Part shown: piece after piece, positions 18,015 to 27,430 of the stretch | How the letters are laid out: each line of letters starts with the position of its first letter | Position numbering within the stretch: the stretch's first letter is position 1 | Assembly (NCBI GenBank): GCA_034664085.1 | Contig: JAXDII010000010.1 | Span: 36,701-100,700, forward strand | Direction of reading: 5' to 3' | Source of the DNA: JACVRW01 sp034664085 | Lineage (GTDB): Bacteria; Actinomycetota; Thermoleophilia; Solirubrobacterales; Thermoleophilaceae | Length of the DNA stretch: 64,000 bases | Made by a program: the position numbers and the translations under genes | The notes under the pieces: model-generated | Told to the model about the DNA's origin: nothing | The model's database searches: none | Seen by the model: the letters and a program-made list of their open reading frames with translations, nothing else

Positions 18015-21000
18015 CCAGCCGCTCCCGCAATCAGGCGATCCTCGCGGTCGTCGTGGCGCTGCTCGTGCTGGCGCTGCTCGTGATCGTCCCGGGCACGCCG
18101 CTCTCGAAGGACAGCAAGCTCGGCCTCGACCTCGAGGGCGGCATCGAGCTCGTCTACGAGGGCCAGCCGACGCCGCAGGTGCCCGAGGTCACGCCGCAGG
18201 CGGTCGACGACGCGATCGAGACGATGCGCAAGCGCGTGGACTCGCTCGGCGTCTCCGAGCCCGAGATCCAGCGTGCGGGCCGCAACCAGATCGCGGTCGG
18301 CCTGCCCGACGTGCAGAACGCCGAGCGCGCCCGCCAGCAGGTCGGCAACACGGCGCGGCTCCAGTTCTACGACTGGGAGCCGAACGTGCTCACCGACCGC
18401 GAGGTCTACGCGGGCAGCAAGGCGCTCTACCAGGCGGTCGAGGCGGCTTCGAAGCAGAAGGGCAAGGCCGAGGCCGAGGACGTCCCGCCCGGCTCCGACA
18501 TCTCGCGCGCCGAAGCGGACCGCAACAACAACACCGCCAAGGATCGCTACTACCTGTTTGGACCCGACCAGCTTCCGATCGGGCCCGACAAGAAGCCGCT
18601 GCGCACCGGCAACTACGAGCCGTCCGGCACCTGCAAGGAGCTGCTCGCCGACTACGAGGCCAAGCCCGGGCCGCCCAGGAAGTACCCCAAGGACACGGAG
18701 TGCCTGGCCGAGCTCGAGGCGCTGGGGCCCGGCGGCCCGCCCGCCGGCTCGCGCGTGATCAAGGTCCCCGAGGGGGTCGTGGTCCTCGAGCAGGAGCGCG
18801 CGCCCAACCAGCCGCCGCAGATCAAGCGCTTCACGGTGCTGGAGGACGACTCCGAGCTCTCCGGCGAGGACATCAAGAACCCGGAGGCCAACACCGACCC
18901 GAACACCAACGCCCCGCTGGTGACGATGGAGTTCACCGACAAGGGGCGCGAGGCGTTCGCGCGGGTGACCAAGCGGATCGCCGAGCGCGGCTTCGATGCT
19001 TCGACGCTGTCGCCGGGAGCCACCGACAAGGAGCAGTTCTTCCAGCGCTTCGCGATCACGCTGGACAACTCGATCGTGTCGCTGGCGACGATCGACTTCA
19101 TCTCCAATCCCGAGGGGATCGACGGCCGCACCGGCGCGCAGATCGAGAACGTTGGTGACTTCAAGGCGGCCAACGACCTCTCCGAGAGCCTGCGCATCGG
19201 CGCCCTGCCGATCGAGCTGAAGCTGATCTCGGAGACGCAGGTGTCCGCGACGCTGGGCCAGCAGGCGCTGCATCAGGGCCTGCTCGCGGGCGCGGTCGGC
19301 CTGGCGCTCACGATCCTCTTCCTGCTCGTCTTCTACCGCGTCCTCGGCGTGGTGGCCACGGTGGCGCTGCTGATCTACGCCGTGTTTCTGTTCGCGCTGG
19401 TCAAGCTGATCCCGATCACGCTCACGCTGCCGGGCATCGCCGGACTGGTGCTGACGCTGGCGGTGGCGGCAGACGCCAACATCGTCATGTTCGAGCGAAT
19501 AAAGGAGGAGGTGCGCGCCGGCAGATCGATCCCGGCCGCCATCTCGGCCGGCTACTCCAAGGCGCTGCGGACGATCATCGATGCCAACGTCGTGACCGTC
19601 GGCGTGGCCTTCATCCTGTTCACGCTCGCCACCGCAGGCGTGAAGGGCTTCGCGTTCACGCTCGGTATCGGCACGCTCGTCTCGCTGTTCACGGCGGTGC
19701 TCGCCACCTCGGCCATCCTCGGCACGATGGCGCGCACGCGCGTGCTGCGGCGCCCGAGCGCACTGGGCGCCGGGCGCGAGCACGTGAGCTGGCAGCGCTT
19801 CGACTTCATGGGCAAGGCACGCTGGTTCTTCTCCGCCTCCGGCCTGATCCTCGCCGTCGGCGCGATCGCGATCTCCACGGTCGGCATCAACTTCGGCATC
19901 GACTTCGAGTCCGGCACCCGCATCACGACGCCGCTGGAGCGCTCGGCGAGCGTCGACGACGTGCGCGGCGCGCTGGAGCCGCTCGGCTACGGCGACGCGA
20001 AGATCCAGGATCTCGACGACCCCGAGCTGGGCGCCAACGTCGTGCAGATCTCCGTGCCCGAGCTCGAGCCTGACCAGGTGCAGAGGGTCGAGCGGGCGCT
20101 CGACGAGCGCTTCGGAGTGGCGCAGGACGAGTTCTCGTCCAGCTCCATCGGGCCGACGTTCGGCGAGCAGATCGCCCGCACGGCTCTGATCGCGGTGATC
20201 GCGTCCCTGCTGCTGATCTCGCTCTACATCGGCTTCCGCTTCGAGTGGAAGTTCGCGGTTCCGATCCTGATCGCCCTGGCGCACGACCTGCTGATCACCG
20301 CCGGCGTGTATGCCCTCGCCGACCGGGAGGTCACGACCGCCACGGTGGCCGCGTTGCTGACGATCATGGGCTATTCGCTCTACGACACGATCATCGTGTT
20401 CGACCGAATACGCGAGAACGTGCCGCGCATGCCGCGCGCGACCTTCTCGCAGATCGCGAACCGCTCGATGTCGGAGGTGCTGACCAGATCGCTGGCGACC
20501 AGCTTCACGGTGCTGATGCCGGTCGGCGCGCTGCTGCTGTTCGGCGGCGACACGCTCAAGGACTTCGCCTTCGCCCTGCTGGTGGGCGTGGCGTCCGGCG
20601 CCTACTCCTCGATCTTCATCGCCACGCCGGTGCTGGTCGAGTGGAAGGAACGCGAGCGCGTGTACATGCGCCGGCGCCGGCTCGTGATGGAGCAGCACGG
20701 CGGGCTGGTGCCCGCCTTCGCCACCGGCGCGATCGCCGACGAGGCGCCCGCCCGGGCCGCCGGCCCGGCGCAGGCGACCACGCGTGCGGCACGCCGCGCG
20801 AGCGGGCGCGGCCGCGCCCCGGCGCCGCCGCGTCCGGTCCCGCGCCAGCCGGCCACGCCTCCGCCCGCAGCGACGCAGCCGCCTGACGCCGGCACCAGCG
20901 ACGGCGGGGCGCAGCAGCCGCCGCCGCCCGAGGCGACCGCCCCGCAGCCGGAGTCGCGCACGACTTCGACCGCCGGCCCCAGCAGGCCCAAGGACAAGCC

Positions 21001-21040
21001 GAAGCGGCAGCGACCGCGCAAGAAGCACGGGAGGCATTAG
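18011..21040 (+). CDS. secDF: Fused protein translocase subunit SecDF
   Basis: SecD and SecF joined in one 1009-aa chain. They use the proton gradient to help secretion through SecYEG. The SecD part has LGLDLEGGIELV near residue 38, a large periplasmic domain with a long insert (about 100-290), and the helix motif VAADANIVMFERIKEE near 490. The SecF part has FGIDFESGTRI near 627 and YDTIIVFDRIREN near 795. After the last membrane segment, the final 120 residues or so are a low-complexity Pro/Ala/Arg tail ending in a basic cluster. It overlaps the zinc-ribbon/PAS gene by 4 nt. Confidence 0.96.
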   Translation: MTSRSRNQAILAVVVALLVLALLVIVPGTPLSKDSKLGLDLEGGIELVYEGQPTPQVPEVTPQAVDDAIETMRKRVDSLGVSEPEIQRAGRNQIAVGLPDVQNAERARQQVGNTARLQFYDWEPNVLTDREVYAGSKALYQAVEAASKQKGKAEAEDVPPGSDISRAEADRNNNTAKDRYYLFGPDQLPIGPDKKPLRTGNYEPSGTCKELLADYEAKPGPPRKYPKDTECLAELEALGPGGPPAGSRVIKVPEGVVVLEQERAPNQPPQIKRFTVLEDDSELSGEDIKNPEANTDPNTNAPLVTMEFTDKGREAFARVTKRIAERGFDASTLSPGATDKEQFFQRFAITLDNSIVSLATIDFISNPEGIDGRTGAQIENVGDFKAANDLSESLRIGALPIELKLISETQVSATLGQQALHQGLLAGAVGLALTILFLLVFYRVLGVVATVALLIYAVFLFALVKLIPITLTLPGIAGLVLTLAVAADANIVMFERIKEEVRAGRSIPAAISAGYSKALRTIIDANVVTVGVAFILFTLATAGVKGFAFTLGIGTLVSLFTAVLATSAILGTMARTRVLRRPSALGAGREHVSWQRFDFMGKARWFFSASGLILAVGAIAISTVGINFGIDFESGTRITTPLERSASVDDVRGALEPLGYGDAKIQDLDDPELGANVVQISVPELEPDQVQRVERALDERFGVAQDEFSSSSIGPTFGEQIARTALIAVIASLLLISLYIGFRFEWKFAVPILIALAHDLLITAGVYALADREVTTATVAALLTIMGYSLYDTIIVFDRIRENVPRMPRATFSQIANRSMSEVLTRSLATSFTVLMPVGALLLFGGDTLKDFAFALLVGVASGAYSSIFIATPVLVEWKERERVYMRRRRLVMEQHGGLVPAFATGAIADEAPARAAGPAQATTRAARRASGRGRAPAPPRPVPRQPATPPPAATQPPDAGTSDGGAQQPPPPEATAPQPESRTTSTAGPSRPKDKPKRQRPRKKHGRH

Positions 21041-21043
21041 CCG

Positions 21044-21343
21044 ATGAGCCTCGTCGTCTGGGTCATGATGGGCATCGCGGTGTGGCACTTCACGGTGTTC
21101 GTCCCCGACCGCTTCTGGGGCGGGATCGTGGGCGCGTTCCTAGCCGCGAGCATCGCCGCCGGGCTCTTCGGCTTCGCCGTCAACGGCGCCACCGTGCCGG
21201 GGCAGAACGACACCGATCTCGTGCAGGCGCTGATCGCCGTCCCGGGCGCGGTCATCGGCCTGGGGCTCTCCTACCTGTACGGATCCCGGGTCGACCGCGA
21301 GCACGGCGTCGACCACGGCTTCACCCGCGCGGGCACCCGCTGA
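21044..21343 (+). CDS. Small membrane protein of unknown function
   Basis: A 99-aa protein with three hydrophobic segments (about residues 3-20, 27-45 and 62-80) and a short charged C terminus. It starts 3 nt after the secDF stop, so it is likely cotranscribed. The pattern recalls small GlsB/YeaQ-type membrane proteins, but no motif is decisive. Confidence 0.6.
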   Translation: MSLVVWVMMGIAVWHFTVFVPDRFWGGIVGAFLAASIAAGLFGFAVNGATVPGQNDTDLVQALIAVPGAVIGLGLSYLYGSRVDREHGVDHGFTRAGTR

Positions 21344-21403
21344 GCCGCCGGCGCCGCGGGCGCCGGGCGGGCGGGCACGGTTACGTCCGCTCTGACTCCA
21401 AGA

Positions 21404-23866
21404 ATGGGTCGGATGCAGTCCAAGCCGACTAGGTGGGCGTGCCAGCCCTATGACGTGGCGCTCGCCGAGCGGCTGGCCTCCGGGCTCGGCGTGTCGCGGC
21501 CGGTCGGGGCGATCCTGGCGCGGCGCGGCTTTGCGGACGTCGGCGAGGCGCGCCGCTTCCTGGCTGCCGACGAGCGCCACGACCCGCTCACGCTGCCGGG
21601 TGTCCCGGCGGCCTGCGAGCTGATCGCCGGCCACCTGCGCCGCGGCTCGCGGATCGCGGTGTTCGGCGACTACGACGTGGACGGCGTCTGCTCCACCGCG
21701 ATGCTCGTCCGCACGCTGCGTGCGCTCGGCGGCGACCCCGCCTGGGAGCTGCCGAGCCGCTTCGACGAGGGCTACGGGCTCTCGGCCGCCGCGGTCGAGC
21801 GGCTGGCCGCGCGCGGCGTCGGCCTGCTGGTCACGGTGGACTGCGGGATCACCGCGGTCGAGCAGGTGGCCGCGGCCAGGGCCGCCGGCCTCGACGTCGT
21901 GGTGACCGACCACCACCGCCCCGGTGACGAGCTGCCCGACTGCGTGGTCGTGCACCCGGCGCTGGGCGAGTACGGCTGCCCGGAGCTGTGCGCCTCGGGC
22001 GTCGTCCTGAAGCTCTGCGAAGCCCTCCACGCCAACGCCGGCGGCGACCCTCGGGCCGCGGACGAGGACCTCGACCTCGCGGCACTCGCCACGGTCTGCG
22101 ACCTCGTCCCGCTGCGCGGCGAGAACCGGCGCATCGTCCGCGAGGGCCTGGCCGCGATCGCGCGCACGCAGAAGCCCGGCCTGCGGGCGCTGATGGCCGT
22201 CGCGGCGGTCGAGCCCGCGGAGCTGACCGAGCAGTCGCTCGGCTTCCGGCTGGGCCCGCGCATCAACGCCGCCGGCCGCATGCGCCGGGCCGACGCGGCC
22301 CTGGAGCTGCTGCTGACCGACGACGCCGACCGCGCCCGCGAGGTGGCGCGCGAGCTGGACCTGCTCAACGGCGACCGCCAGCAGGCGGAGACGCGCATCC
22401 TGTTCGCGGCCGAGACGGCCAGCGCGGCGCAGGCCAGCCAGGCCGCGATCGTGGTGGCGGGGGAGGACTGGCACCCGGGCGTGGTCGGCATCGTGGCCTC
22501 GCGGCTGGTGGAGCGCTGGCGCCGGCCCTGCGTCGTGATCGCGCTCGACGAGCACGGCTCCGGGCGCGGCTCAGGCCGCAGCATCTCGCCCTATGACCTG
22601 CACGCCGGACTGGCGGCCTGCGCCGGCCACCTGACGCGCTTCGGCGGCCACCGGATGGCCGCCGGCGTCGAGCTCGACGCGGATGCGGTCGATGGCTTCC
22701 GCAGCGCGCTCGCGGCGCACGCGGGCGCGGCGCTCACGCCCGCGGACATGATTCCCGTGGAGCGCGTCGACGCCGTGGTCCCCGGCGGCCTGCTCGGGCT
22801 CGGCCTCGCCGAGGAGCTGGAGACCCTGAGGCCGTTCGGGATGGGCAACCCGCAGCCCACCCTGCTGGTGCCGGCGGCGCGCTTCCAGAACGTGACCGGG
22901 ATGGGGGAGGAGCGCCAGCACACGCGCTTCACGCTCGTCACGGCGGGCGGCGCGCGCTCGCGCGGCGTCGCGTTCGGCACTCCCCCCAAGGCGCTCACGC
23001 CGGCGGCGGACGACAACCACGACATCGCGCTGCGGCTGGAGCGCAACCGCTGGAAGGGCGTCGTGGAGCCGCGCACGATCCTGCGCGCGCTCTGCCCGAC
23101 GCGCTCCGGCGAGCTGCGCGTCCTCGGCGAGGAAGGGACGTTCTGGGAGCGGCTGCAGCGGGCCCTCGCGGGTGCCGCTGAGCGGGTCGCAGACGCCGAC
23201 GCGCCCGCGCCCCTGGACCGCCGCCTCGAGGGCTTCGCCGGGGTGGCGGGCGACCTCTTCACGAGCGGGGAGCGCGTGCTCGTCGCAGTTGCAGACGTCG
23301 ACCGGCGCCGCGCCGGCCTCGAGCAGATCGTGGCCGGCCTCGCCGAGGACGGCATGGCCGTCGCCTCGTGGAGCGCGATCGCCGCCGACCCGCAGCTGGC
23401 CCGCGCCCACGACCACGTGGTGGCGCTCGATCCGCCGCCCGGCGGGCTGACCGACCCGCTGCTGCACGTCGGTCCCGGCGCGCACCTCGCCTGGGGCCCC
23501 GCCGAGGCCGAGTTCGCGCTTCAGGTGTGGCGCGCGGAGCTGGGCCTGCGCCCGGCGCTGGCGGACGCCTACCGGGCGCTGCGCGAGCTGCCGCCCGACG
23601 CGGGCCCGGACGCCCTGCAGGGCGCGCTGTGCGGCTCCGCCCGCTACCCGCGCACGCCCGAGAGCTGTGCCCGCCTGGCCGGCGTCCTCACAGAGCTGGG
23701 CCTGATCGAGCTGAGCGCCGATGTGCCGTCGTTCAGGCTGCTCGAGGCGGCCCGCACCGACCTGGAGCGCTCGGCCACCTACCGCGCCGCCGCAGAGCGC
23801 CTGGCCGCGATCGAACGCGCCCTCGCGGGCGAGCTGCCGGCCGCCGCCGACGCCAGAGCTGCCTGA
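21404..23866 (+). CDS. recJ: Single-stranded-DNA-specific exonuclease RecJ
   Basis: 5'-3' single-strand exonuclease of the DHH phosphoesterase superfamily, acting in recombination and repair. The metal-binding motifs are clear: GDYDVDG near residue 88, TVDCGI near 145, TDHHRPGDELP near 168, and the DHHA1 glycine motif GRGSGRSISPYDL followed by FGGHRMAAG. At 820 aa it is longer than E. coli RecJ (577 aa); the extra C-terminal part, from about residue 560, resembles the extended RecJ C-terminal domain of other Gram-positive bacteria. Start is ATG 21404 or the in-frame ATG three codons on. Confidence 0.93.
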   Translation: MGRMQSKPTRWACQPYDVALAERLASGLGVSRPVGAILARRGFADVGEARRFLAADERHDPLTLPGVPAACELIAGHLRRGSRIAVFGDYDVDGVCSTAMLVRTLRALGGDPAWELPSRFDEGYGLSAAAVERLAARGVGLLVTVDCGITAVEQVAAARAAGLDVVVTDHHRPGDELPDCVVVHPALGEYGCPELCASGVVLKLCEALHANAGGDPRAADEDLDLAALATVCDLVPLRGENRRIVREGLAAIARTQKPGLRALMAVAAVEPAELTEQSLGFRLGPRINAAGRMRRADAALELLLTDDADRAREVARELDLLNGDRQQAETRILFAAETASAAQASQAAIVVAGEDWHPGVVGIVASRLVERWRRPCVVIALDEHGSGRGSGRSISPYDLHAGLAACAGHLTRFGGHRMAAGVELDADAVDGFRSALAAHAGAALTPADMIPVERVDAVVPGGLLGLGLAEELETLRPFGMGNPQPTLLVPAARFQNVTGMGEERQHTRFTLVTAGGARSRGVAFGTPPKALTPAADDNHDIALRLERNRWKGVVEPRTILRALCPTRSGELRVLGEEGTFWERLQRALAGAAERVADADAPAPLDRRLEGFAGVAGDLFTSGERVLVAVADVDRRRAGLEQIVAGLAEDGMAVASWSAIAADPQLARAHDHVVALDPPPGGLTDPLLHVGPGAHLAWGPAEAEFALQVWRAELGLRPALADAYRALRELPPDAGPDALQGALCGSARYPRTPESCARLAGVLTELGLIELSADVPSFRLLEAARTDLERSATYRAAAERLAAIERALAGELPAAADARAA

Positions 23867-23903
23867 ACGCTCGCGTTCGGCTCGCGCCGCCCGCAACCGG
23901 CTC

Positions 23904-23909
23904 TAAACT
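23904..23909 (+). promoter_or_regulatory. -10 box of a leaderless relA promoter
   Basis: TAAACT ends 7 nt before the relA ATG and there is no Shine-Dalgarno sequence in between, so the transcript should start at or just before the ATG. Confidence 0.45.
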
Positions 23910-23916
23910 CGAAACC

Positions 23917-26301
23917 ATGCCGAAGCTGCCACGCGGCAACGGGAGGTCGGGCCCCGAAACGGCGGCGAAACCGCCGCAGCGGAGCCCTGCCGCCGTCGGC
24001 GCGAAGTCCGGCAACGGGCACACGGCGGAGCACGAGCGCGAGTTCGAGCACCAGCCGGTCGACCAGCACGGCAACCCGGCGCCCGCCGGGCCGAAGGCGC
24101 GGCTGACCGACGACCAGCGCGTCCTGCTGGGCGACCTGTTCGCGGTGGTCGAGGAGCACGCGGAGGAGGCCGCCGAGGAGGTCGACCGCGAGCTGGTCGA
24201 GAACGCGTTCGTGTTCTCCTGCGAGCGGCACGCCGAACAGCGCCGTGCGAGCGGCGAGGACTTCATCGTGCACCCGGTCGGGGTCGCCAAGATCTGCGCC
24301 GGGATGCGCCTCGACACGGCCACCCTGTGCGCGGCGCTGCTGCACGACACCGTCGAGGACACCACCGCCTCGCTTGCCGAGGTGGAGCAGGAGTTCGGCG
24401 TCCAGGTGGCCGCGCTGGTCGACGGCGTGACCAAGCTGTCCGGCGTCACCTTCCAGAGCCGCGACGACCGCCAGGCCGAGAACTACCGCAAGATGATGGT
24501 CGCGATGGCCCAGGACATCCGGGTCATCCTGATCAAGCTCGCCGACCGGCTGCACAACATGCGCACGATCGGCTCGATGCCGAAGCACAAGCAGCAGGAG
24601 AAGGCGAAGGAGACGCTGGAGATCTTCGCGCCGCTCGCGCACCGGCTCGGCATCCACGCGATCAAGTGGGAGCTCGAGGACCTCGCGTTCGCGACGCTCC
24701 ACCCGCGCAAGTACAACGAGATCAAGCAGCTCGTCTCCCAGCAGCGCGGCGACCGCGAGCGCTACGTGTCGCGCGCCGGCGAGTACCTGCAGACAGAGCT
24801 GCTCGCCGTGGGGATCGAGGCGGAGATCGCCGGCCGCGCCAAGCACTTCTATTCGATCTACTCGAAGATGACGAAGAAGGGGCGCGAGTTCAACGAGATC
24901 TACGACCTCACCGCCATGCGCGTGCTGGTCGGCTCGGTGAAGGACTGCTACGGCGCCATCGGCGTCATCCACTCGCTCTGGAAGCCGCTCCCCGGGCGCT
25001 TCAAGGACTGGGTCGCGATGCCCAAGTTCAACATGTACCAGGCCCTCCACACCACGGTGATCGGGCCCGAGGGGCGGCCGCTCGAGATCCAGATCCGCAC
25101 CCAGGAGATGCACCGCACCGCGGAGTTCGGCGTGGCCGCGCACTGGATCTACAAGGAGGACGGCGGCAAGCCCGTCGAGCACAAGGTCGAGTGGCTGCGC
25201 CACCTGCTCGACTGGCAGCAGGACACCAAGGACCCGCAGGAGTTCGCCGAGACGCTCAAGGCGGACCTGTTCGAGGACGAGGTGTTCGTGTTCACGCCGA
25301 AGGGCGAGGTCAAGTCGCTCGCCGGCGGGGCCACCCCGCTCGACTTCGCCTACTCGATCCACACCGACGTCGGCCACCGCTGCGTCGGGGCCAAGGTCAA
25401 CGGCAAGATCGTGCCGCTCCACTACGAGCTGGAGTCCGGCGACATCTGCGAGGTGCTCACCTCCAAGAAGGAGCGCGGCCCGTCGCGCGACTGGCTCGCG
25501 CTCGCCAAGACCACCCGCGCCCAGTCCAAGATCCGCGCCTGGTTCACGCGCGAGCGCCGCGAGGACTCCGAGCGCACCGGCCGCGAGATCCTGCACGAGA
25601 ACATGAAGCGCGCCGGCCTGCCGCCGCAGAAGCTGGCCGGCTCGCCGCTGCTCGCCGACGTCATCCGCGAGATGGGCTTCAAGAAGGGCGAGGAGTTCTA
25701 CATCGCCCTCGGCCAGGCGAAGATCTCGCCGAAGACCGTCACCAGCAAGCTGATGCACCGCCTCAAGGAGGGGGAGGGCGTGGAGCCCGCCTCCGCCGCG
25801 ACCGAGCTGCTGGAGCGCCGGGAGGCGCCCAAGAAGACCGGCGCGTCCTCCGCCTACGGCATCAAGGTCGAGGGTGTCGACGACGTCATGCTGCGGCTCG
25901 CCAAGTGCTGCCGTCCCGTGCCGGGCGACCCGATCGTCGGCTACATCTCGCTCGGCAAGGGCATCACGATCCACCACCAGAGCTGCACCAACGCGCAGTC
26001 ACTGATGCGCAACCCGGAGCGCTTCACCCAGGTCGCCTGGGAGGGCGACACCTCGGCGCCGTTCCGAGTCGAGCTCCAGGTCGACGGCTGGGACCGCCAC
26101 CGCCTGCTCGAGGACATCACGCGGAGCTTCGCGGAGACCGGCATCAACATCCTCGAGGCCCGCTGCACCGTCGTGCACCCGATGGTCAAGAACCGCTTCG
26201 TCGTCGAGGTGGGGGACACGCAGTCGCTGAAGACCTGCATCACCCGCCTGCGGAACATCGAATCGGTCTTCGACGCCTACCGCGTCACCCCGACGGGCTG
26301 A
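23917..26301 (+). CDS. relA: Bifunctional (p)ppGpp synthetase/hydrolase
   Basis: Long RSH enzyme (794 aa) that makes and degrades the stringent-response alarmone. Domains in order are a disordered basic N terminus (1-60), the HD hydrolase with HDTVEDT near residue 143, the synthetase with RFKDWVAMPKFN near 361 and EIQIRTQEMHRTAEFG, TGS at about 455-515, a conserved-cysteine segment (CCRPVPGDPIVGY) and a C-terminal ACT domain from about 713. The RFKD motif is the RxKD type of bifunctional enzymes, not the ExDD of synthetase-only RelA. The ATG at 23917 is supported by the upstream -10 box. Confidence 0.96.
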   Translation: MPKLPRGNGRSGPETAAKPPQRSPAAVGAKSGNGHTAEHEREFEHQPVDQHGNPAPAGPKARLTDDQRVLLGDLFAVVEEHAEEAAEEVDRELVENAFVFSCERHAEQRRASGEDFIVHPVGVAKICAGMRLDTATLCAALLHDTVEDTTASLAEVEQEFGVQVAALVDGVTKLSGVTFQSRDDRQAENYRKMMVAMAQDIRVILIKLADRLHNMRTIGSMPKHKQQEKAKETLEIFAPLAHRLGIHAIKWELEDLAFATLHPRKYNEIKQLVSQQRGDRERYVSRAGEYLQTELLAVGIEAEIAGRAKHFYSIYSKMTKKGREFNEIYDLTAMRVLVGSVKDCYGAIGVIHSLWKPLPGRFKDWVAMPKFNMYQALHTTVIGPEGRPLEIQIRTQEMHRTAEFGVAAHWIYKEDGGKPVEHKVEWLRHLLDWQQDTKDPQEFAETLKADLFEDEVFVFTPKGEVKSLAGGATPLDFAYSIHTDVGHRCVGAKVNGKIVPLHYELESGDICEVLTSKKERGPSRDWLALAKTTRAQSKIRAWFTRERREDSERTGREILHENMKRAGLPPQKLAGSPLLADVIREMGFKKGEEFYIALGQAKISPKTVTSKLMHRLKEGEGVEPASAATELLERREAPKKTGASSAYGIKVEGVDDVMLRLAKCCRPVPGDPIVGYISLGKGITIHHQSCTNAQSLMRNPERFTQVAWEGDTSAPFRVELQVDGWDRHRLLEDITRSFAETGINILEARCTVVHPMVKNRFVVEVGDTQSLKTCITRLRNIESVFDAYRVTPTG

Positions 26302-26388
26302 GCCTCCGAGCCGCCCGCGTCGGGGGTTCCATACGTTGGTCCACTATGCGTGGACTTTCGTGCCGAACCCCCCCCGGCGTGAGGGGCC

Positions 26389-27378
26389 CTAGGAGACGGC
26401 CATCAGCGCGCCGGGCGCCGCGCTGAACTCGATCTCGCCGTACTCGCCGATGTAGTCGCCGTCGACCTGGACGGGGAAGGGGCGGTCGTCGATCGCCTCC
26501 ACGCGCAGCGCGCCGAGCTGGCCCAGGCTCTCCACCTGCCGGTGGCGCAGCACGGTGCGGGCGCGGCCCGAGAGCAGGCGCGGGATCAGCGTCGGCAGCT
26601 CCAGCGGCGTGGCGCTCTTGAGCACGGCCACGCCGAGCGAGCCGCTGTCGAGGCCGGCGCCCTCCGCCACGCGGATCGGGCGCTTGCGGAAGTACGTAAA
26701 CGGATCGGAGTTCTGCACGATCACCGTGATGCCCTCGAGCTCGCGGTCGCCGGCGTGCACGCGCACGTGCGGCGGGCGCACCAGGTAGTGGCGCGTGAAG
26801 ATGTCGACTCCGGCGTAGGCGTAGTACCAGGCGCCGTAGCGCGCCTTGCGCAGCGGGTGGCGGTCCACCCGCTCGACCACCGAGGCGTCGAGGCCGACCC
26901 CGGAGGCGAACACGAAGTGGCGGTCGCCGGCGCGGCCGAGGTCCACGCGGAAGGGCTGGAACTCGTCGGCCATCCGCAGCAGGTGCTCGGTGGCGTCGAC
27001 GACGTCGTTGGGAATCCCGAGCGTCCGCGCCCAGACGTTGGTCGAGCCGCCCGGCAGGGCGGTCAGCGGCGTCTCGGACCCGACCAGCCCGTTGGCCGCC
27101 TCGTTGACGGTCCCGTCGCCTCCGAAGGCCACCACGACGTCGTAGCCCTCGCGTGCGGCCTCGCGGCAGATCTGGGTCGCGTGGTCGCGCTTCTCGGTGT
27201 CGATCGCCTCGACCGAGTACCGCGATTGCAGCGCGTACACGACCAGGTTGCGCAGCCGGTCCGAGACGGTCGTCGCGTACGGATTGACGATGACCAGCAT
27301 GCGCCGCTTCGGCGTGCGGTCGGGCAGGAGGCGCTCCGCGAGCTCCTCTGCCCGCTCCAACGCGGTCTCCGCAGACAC
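26389..27378 (-). CDS. Diacylglycerol kinase-like lipid kinase
   Basis: DAGK catalytic-domain protein, 329 aa from this start. The nucleotide-binding motifs are LVIVNPYATTVS, the FGGDGTVNEAANGL signature and LPGGSTNVWARTLGIP. Family members phosphorylate diacylglycerol or related lipids at the membrane. The GTG at 27378 is preceded by TACCGT at 7 nt, consistent with a leaderless mRNA; a GTG at 27396 would add six residues. The lipid substrate is not predictable. Confidence 0.85.
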   Translation of the reverse strand: MSAETALERAEELAERLLPDRTPKRRMLVIVNPYATTVSDRLRNLVVYALQSRYSVEAIDTEKRDHATQICREAAREGYDVVVAFGGDGTVNEAANGLVGSETPLTALPGGSTNVWARTLGIPNDVVDATEHLLRMADEFQPFRVDLGRAGDRHFVFASGVGLDASVVERVDRHPLRKARYGAWYYAYAGVDIFTRHYLVRPPHVRVHAGDRELEGITVIVQNSDPFTYFRKRPIRVAEGAGLDSGSLGVAVLKSATPLELPTLIPRLLSGRARTVLRHRQVESLGQLGALRVEAIDDRPFPVQVDGDYIGEYGEIEFSAAPGALMAVS

Positions 27379-27385
27379 AGGCGGA

Positions 27386-27391
27386 ACGGTA
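27386..27391 (-). promoter_or_regulatory. Possible -10 box for the lipid kinase gene
   Basis: On the minus strand TACCGT ends 7 nt before the GTG at 27378. It would make this the start codon and give a leaderless mRNA. Confidence 0.3.
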
Positions 27392-27399
27392 CCCACTCC

Positions 27400-27430
27400 C
27401 TGCGCAGCCGGCTAGCCGGCTGCTTCGGGC
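27400..27430. repeat. Dispersed hairpin repeat, copy 1
   Basis: A 31-nt element with 9-bp arms (27404-27412 and 27415-27423) followed by ttcgggc. It matches the 32-nt element at 56934-56965 except in the tiny loop (ta here, caa there). This copy contains the stop codon and last codons of the metallo-hydrolase gene, so the protein ends PEAAG. Confidence 0.7.

Noticed and set aside
17702..21088. A 1128-codon open frame on the minus strand
   Set aside because: It is antisense to secDF, rich in Arg/Asp/His with no domain, and arises from the GC-rich codon bias of the real gene.
23779..25977. A 732-codon open frame on the minus strand
   Set aside because: Antisense shadow of relA with Leu/Arg/Asp-rich composition and no motifs.
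26302..26388. C-rich stretch between relA and the lipid kinase as a terminator
   Set aside because: The ccccccccgg run has only weak complementarity and no T-tract.
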